A stretch of 6,480 nucleotides of DNA from Bacillota bacterium (GTDB lineage Bacteria; Bacillota; Clostridia; Tissierellales; Sedimentibacteraceae), in contig JARBUP010000162.1 in NCBI GenBank assembly GCA_029239575.1, forward strand, positions 1 to 6,480, in the 5' to 3' direction. A model generated the notes under the pieces. That model worked only from the letters and a program-made list of their open reading frames with translations, searched no databases and was not told the DNA's origin. A program made the translations under genes and the position numbers. Shown here piece after piece: positions 6,121 through 6,480 of this stretch. The stretch's first letter is position 1; the number at the start of each line of letters is the position of its first letter.

Positions 6121-6480
6121 TTATGGCAATTGAAATCCTAATTCATTTATATACTCATTCATTTCCTCTAAATTGTGCCAACCCAATTTTCTTTTACCTT
6201 GCTCGATTTCAAATATCATACTAAACAATTTCGTATTTAAAGGGATTTCCATATTAGCTTCTTTAGATTTATTTTGTAAATACTTATTACGGGTACCAAT
6301 TTCAGTCTCTCTTTTTCTATATACTAAATCCCAATGTATGCCGCTTGATTTTTTTACATACTTATAACCGATCTTTTCTTCTGCATCATCTTCTTGATGT
6401 CTACTAAGTTTTGATAATGTTCTATCAATTAATGCAAATAATTTTTCGGTATCTTCATTAGTTTTAGGCATATATAAATC
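6121..6480 (-). CDS. C-terminal part of a second ketopantoate-reductase-like protein (runs off the right edge)
   Basis: This is the last 119 codons of a gene open to the window edge, a paralogue of the next gene downstream. DLYMPKTNEDTE aligns with DVYRVKTKEDTQ of the neighbour (from residue 243), VKKSSGIHWDL with VKKGSGISWDI, and GKRKLGWHNLEE with GKRELGWHNVEE. Both proteins end in LP. Identity is roughly 40% by eye. The first ATG in the visible part (6471) falls inside this alignment at a position that is Arg in the paralogue, and no ribosome site precedes it in the 9 visible bases, so it is an internal Met and not the start. The Rossmann domain and true start must lie to the right of this window. 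It is probably co-transcribed with the downstream paralogue, from a promoter outside the window. The Ser and Glu of the C-terminal substrate pocket are kept, so it looks functional as far as seen. Confidence 0.85.
   Translation of the reverse strand, partial: DLYMPKTNEDTEKLFALIDRTLSKLSRHQEDDAEEKIGYKYVKKSSGIHWDLVYRKRETEIGTRNKYLQNKSKEANMEIPLNTKLFSMIFEIEQGKRKLGWHNLEEMNEYINELGFQLP

Overview
The window is AT-rich DNA in which every credible gene lies on the minus strand. Strong AGGAGG-type ribosome sites, low GC, Rho-independent-type hairpins and a sigma-54 activator of clostridial architecture point to an anaerobic, low-GC Bacillota, probably a peptide- or amino-acid-fermenting member of the Clostridia/Tissierellia. 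This placement is inferred from style and gene content. No ribosomal or other phylogenetic marker is present.

In transcription order (right to left), the window opens inside a ketopantoate-reductase-like gene whose N-terminal half is beyond the right edge (6121-6480). Its full-length paralogue follows 26 nt later (5015-6094). That pair ends at a 16-bp perfect hairpin (4952-4992). A 192-bp spacer with two further AT-rich palindromes leads into an M29-family metallo-aminopeptidase (3707-4822). A 217-bp spacer with a possible promoter leads into a two-gene unit. The first gene is a sigma-54-dependent activator with a Cys-containing GAF-like sensor, a PAS domain, an AAA+ domain and a Fis-type HTH (1684-3489). 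The second is a D-aminoacylase-family amidohydrolase (173-1672), whose ribosome site overlaps the activator's stop codon. A 16-position hairpin with one mismatch (43-77) lies in the 172 bases after the last gene.

The contents suggest a locally regulated module for breaking down peptides or N-acylated/D-amino acids. The aminopeptidase would release amino acids, the amidohydrolase would act on an amide-containing substrate, and the KPR-like pair would interconvert 2-keto and D-2-hydroxy acids. This pathway is inference; no substrate can be read from the sequence. The activator's target -24/-12 promoter is not visible in the window and may lie upstream of the KPR-like genes, beyond the right edge.

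The main points for a second look are: (i) an exact 30-bp palindrome inside the activator's conserved ATPase coding region; (ii) replacement of three expected metal ligands in the amidohydrolase; (iii) tandem KPR-like paralogues with a shared C-terminal signature and a non-canonical active-site helix; and (iv) a four-cysteine cluster in the activator's sensor. No mobile element, CRISPR array, tRNA or rRNA was recognised.
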